22,188 nucleotides of DNA from NCBI GenBank assembly GCA_963594655.1, contig CAVBFD010000042.1, forward strand, positions 1 to 22,188, written 5' to 3'. The DNA comes from Colivivens sp963594655 (GTDB taxonomy: Bacteria > Bacteroidota > Bacteroidia > Bacteroidales > Bacteroidaceae). Below, in pieces: positions 22,123 through 22,188 of this stretch (position 1 is the stretch's first letter; every line of letters begins with the position of its first letter). Below the pieces are notes generated by a model. That model saw only the letters and a list, made by a program, of their open reading frames with translations, was not told where the DNA came from and made no database searches. The position numbers were made by a program, and so were the translations under genes.

Positions 22123-22188
22123 TCACGCCACACTCCATTCGAGCGTGTTCACACCGTCCTTCAACGAGAAGTTCATGCCGACCTTAAC
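22123..22188 (-). CDS. C-terminal end of an unidentified protein (cut by window edge)
   Basis: On the minus strand a frame enters at the window edge and runs 21 codons to TGA at 22125-22123, reading V-K-V-G-M-N-F-S-L and ending L-E-W-S-V-A. Codon choice (GTC, GGC, AAC, TTC, ACG, CTC) matches the G+C-rich genes of the window, which supports a real gene end. The alternating polar/hydrophobic pattern would suit a beta strand, for instance of an outer-membrane or secreted protein, but 21 residues cannot identify a family. Confidence 0.45.
   Translation of the reverse strand, partial: VKVGMNFSLKDGVNTLEWSVA

Noticed and set aside
1..22188. CRISPR array
   Set aside because: No run of regularly spaced direct repeats was seen anywhere in the window and no cas gene is present.

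Overview
The window looks like chromosome from a Bacteroidales bacterium, most likely Prevotellaceae or a close relative. I cannot fix the genus. The reasons are repeated TAnnTTTG promoter boxes (often preceded by a TTTG-like box about 20 bases upstream), weak or absent Shine-Dalgarno sequences, family-specific proteins (DUF4834, DUF4837, a 766-residue malic enzyme/phosphotransacetylase fusion), and pectin-degrading enzymes of the Bacteroidales type. Base composition is mostly G+C-rich (I count 39 G+C in the 60 bases from 12421). One gene at 3561-4715 is clearly more A+T-rich (24 G+C in the 60 bases from 3961).

Layout. 156-2615 (minus): an MBOAT O-acyltransferase followed by an SGNH/DltD-like membrane-anchored partner, a surface-polysaccharide O-acylation pair. 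2616-3560: almost 950 bases without a convincing gene, holding a predicted promoter, a long structured leader, a 10-bp palindrome, and a 227-base element with 27-bp terminal inverted repeats enclosing several GC-rich hairpins. 3561-4715 (minus): an unrecognised A+T-rich gene. 4770-4974 (minus): tRNA-Gln(UUG), tRNA-Met(CAU) and an intrinsic terminator. 5144-9431 (plus): psd, pssA, a DUF4834 small membrane protein, tadA, birA and queA, an operon-like run for phosphatidylethanolamine synthesis, tRNA wobble modification and biotinylation. 9462-11108 (minus): a tandem-domain rhamnogalacturonan acetylesterase, convergent with queA and divergent from maeB. 11237-13537 (plus): maeB, ending at a strong two-way terminator. 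13610-20350 (minus): folP, cdaA, a GH105 hydrolase, a DUF4837 lipoprotein and a GH2 hydrolase, with gaps of only 10-23 bases. 20452-21735 (plus): murF, divergent from folP. 21867-21948: tRNA-Leu(UAG). 22123-22188 (minus): the last 21 codons of a gene that runs off the window.

How the genes fit together. The CE12-type esterase, GH105 and GH2 enzymes suggest removal of acetyl groups from rhamnogalacturonan-type pectin, hydrolysis of the unsaturated uronate left by lyases, and trimming of another sugar. No SusC/SusD transporter pair, lyase or sensor is present, so this is not a standard polysaccharide utilisation locus. Two of the three pectin enzymes are placed inside an apparent folP-cdaA-DUF4837 housekeeping transcription unit.

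The most unusual features are the 27-bp inverted-repeat structured element at 3307-3533 next to the orphan A+T-rich gene, and the mixed folate / c-di-AMP / pectinase operon. All functional calls come from reading the sequence and motif knowledge; no database search was run.
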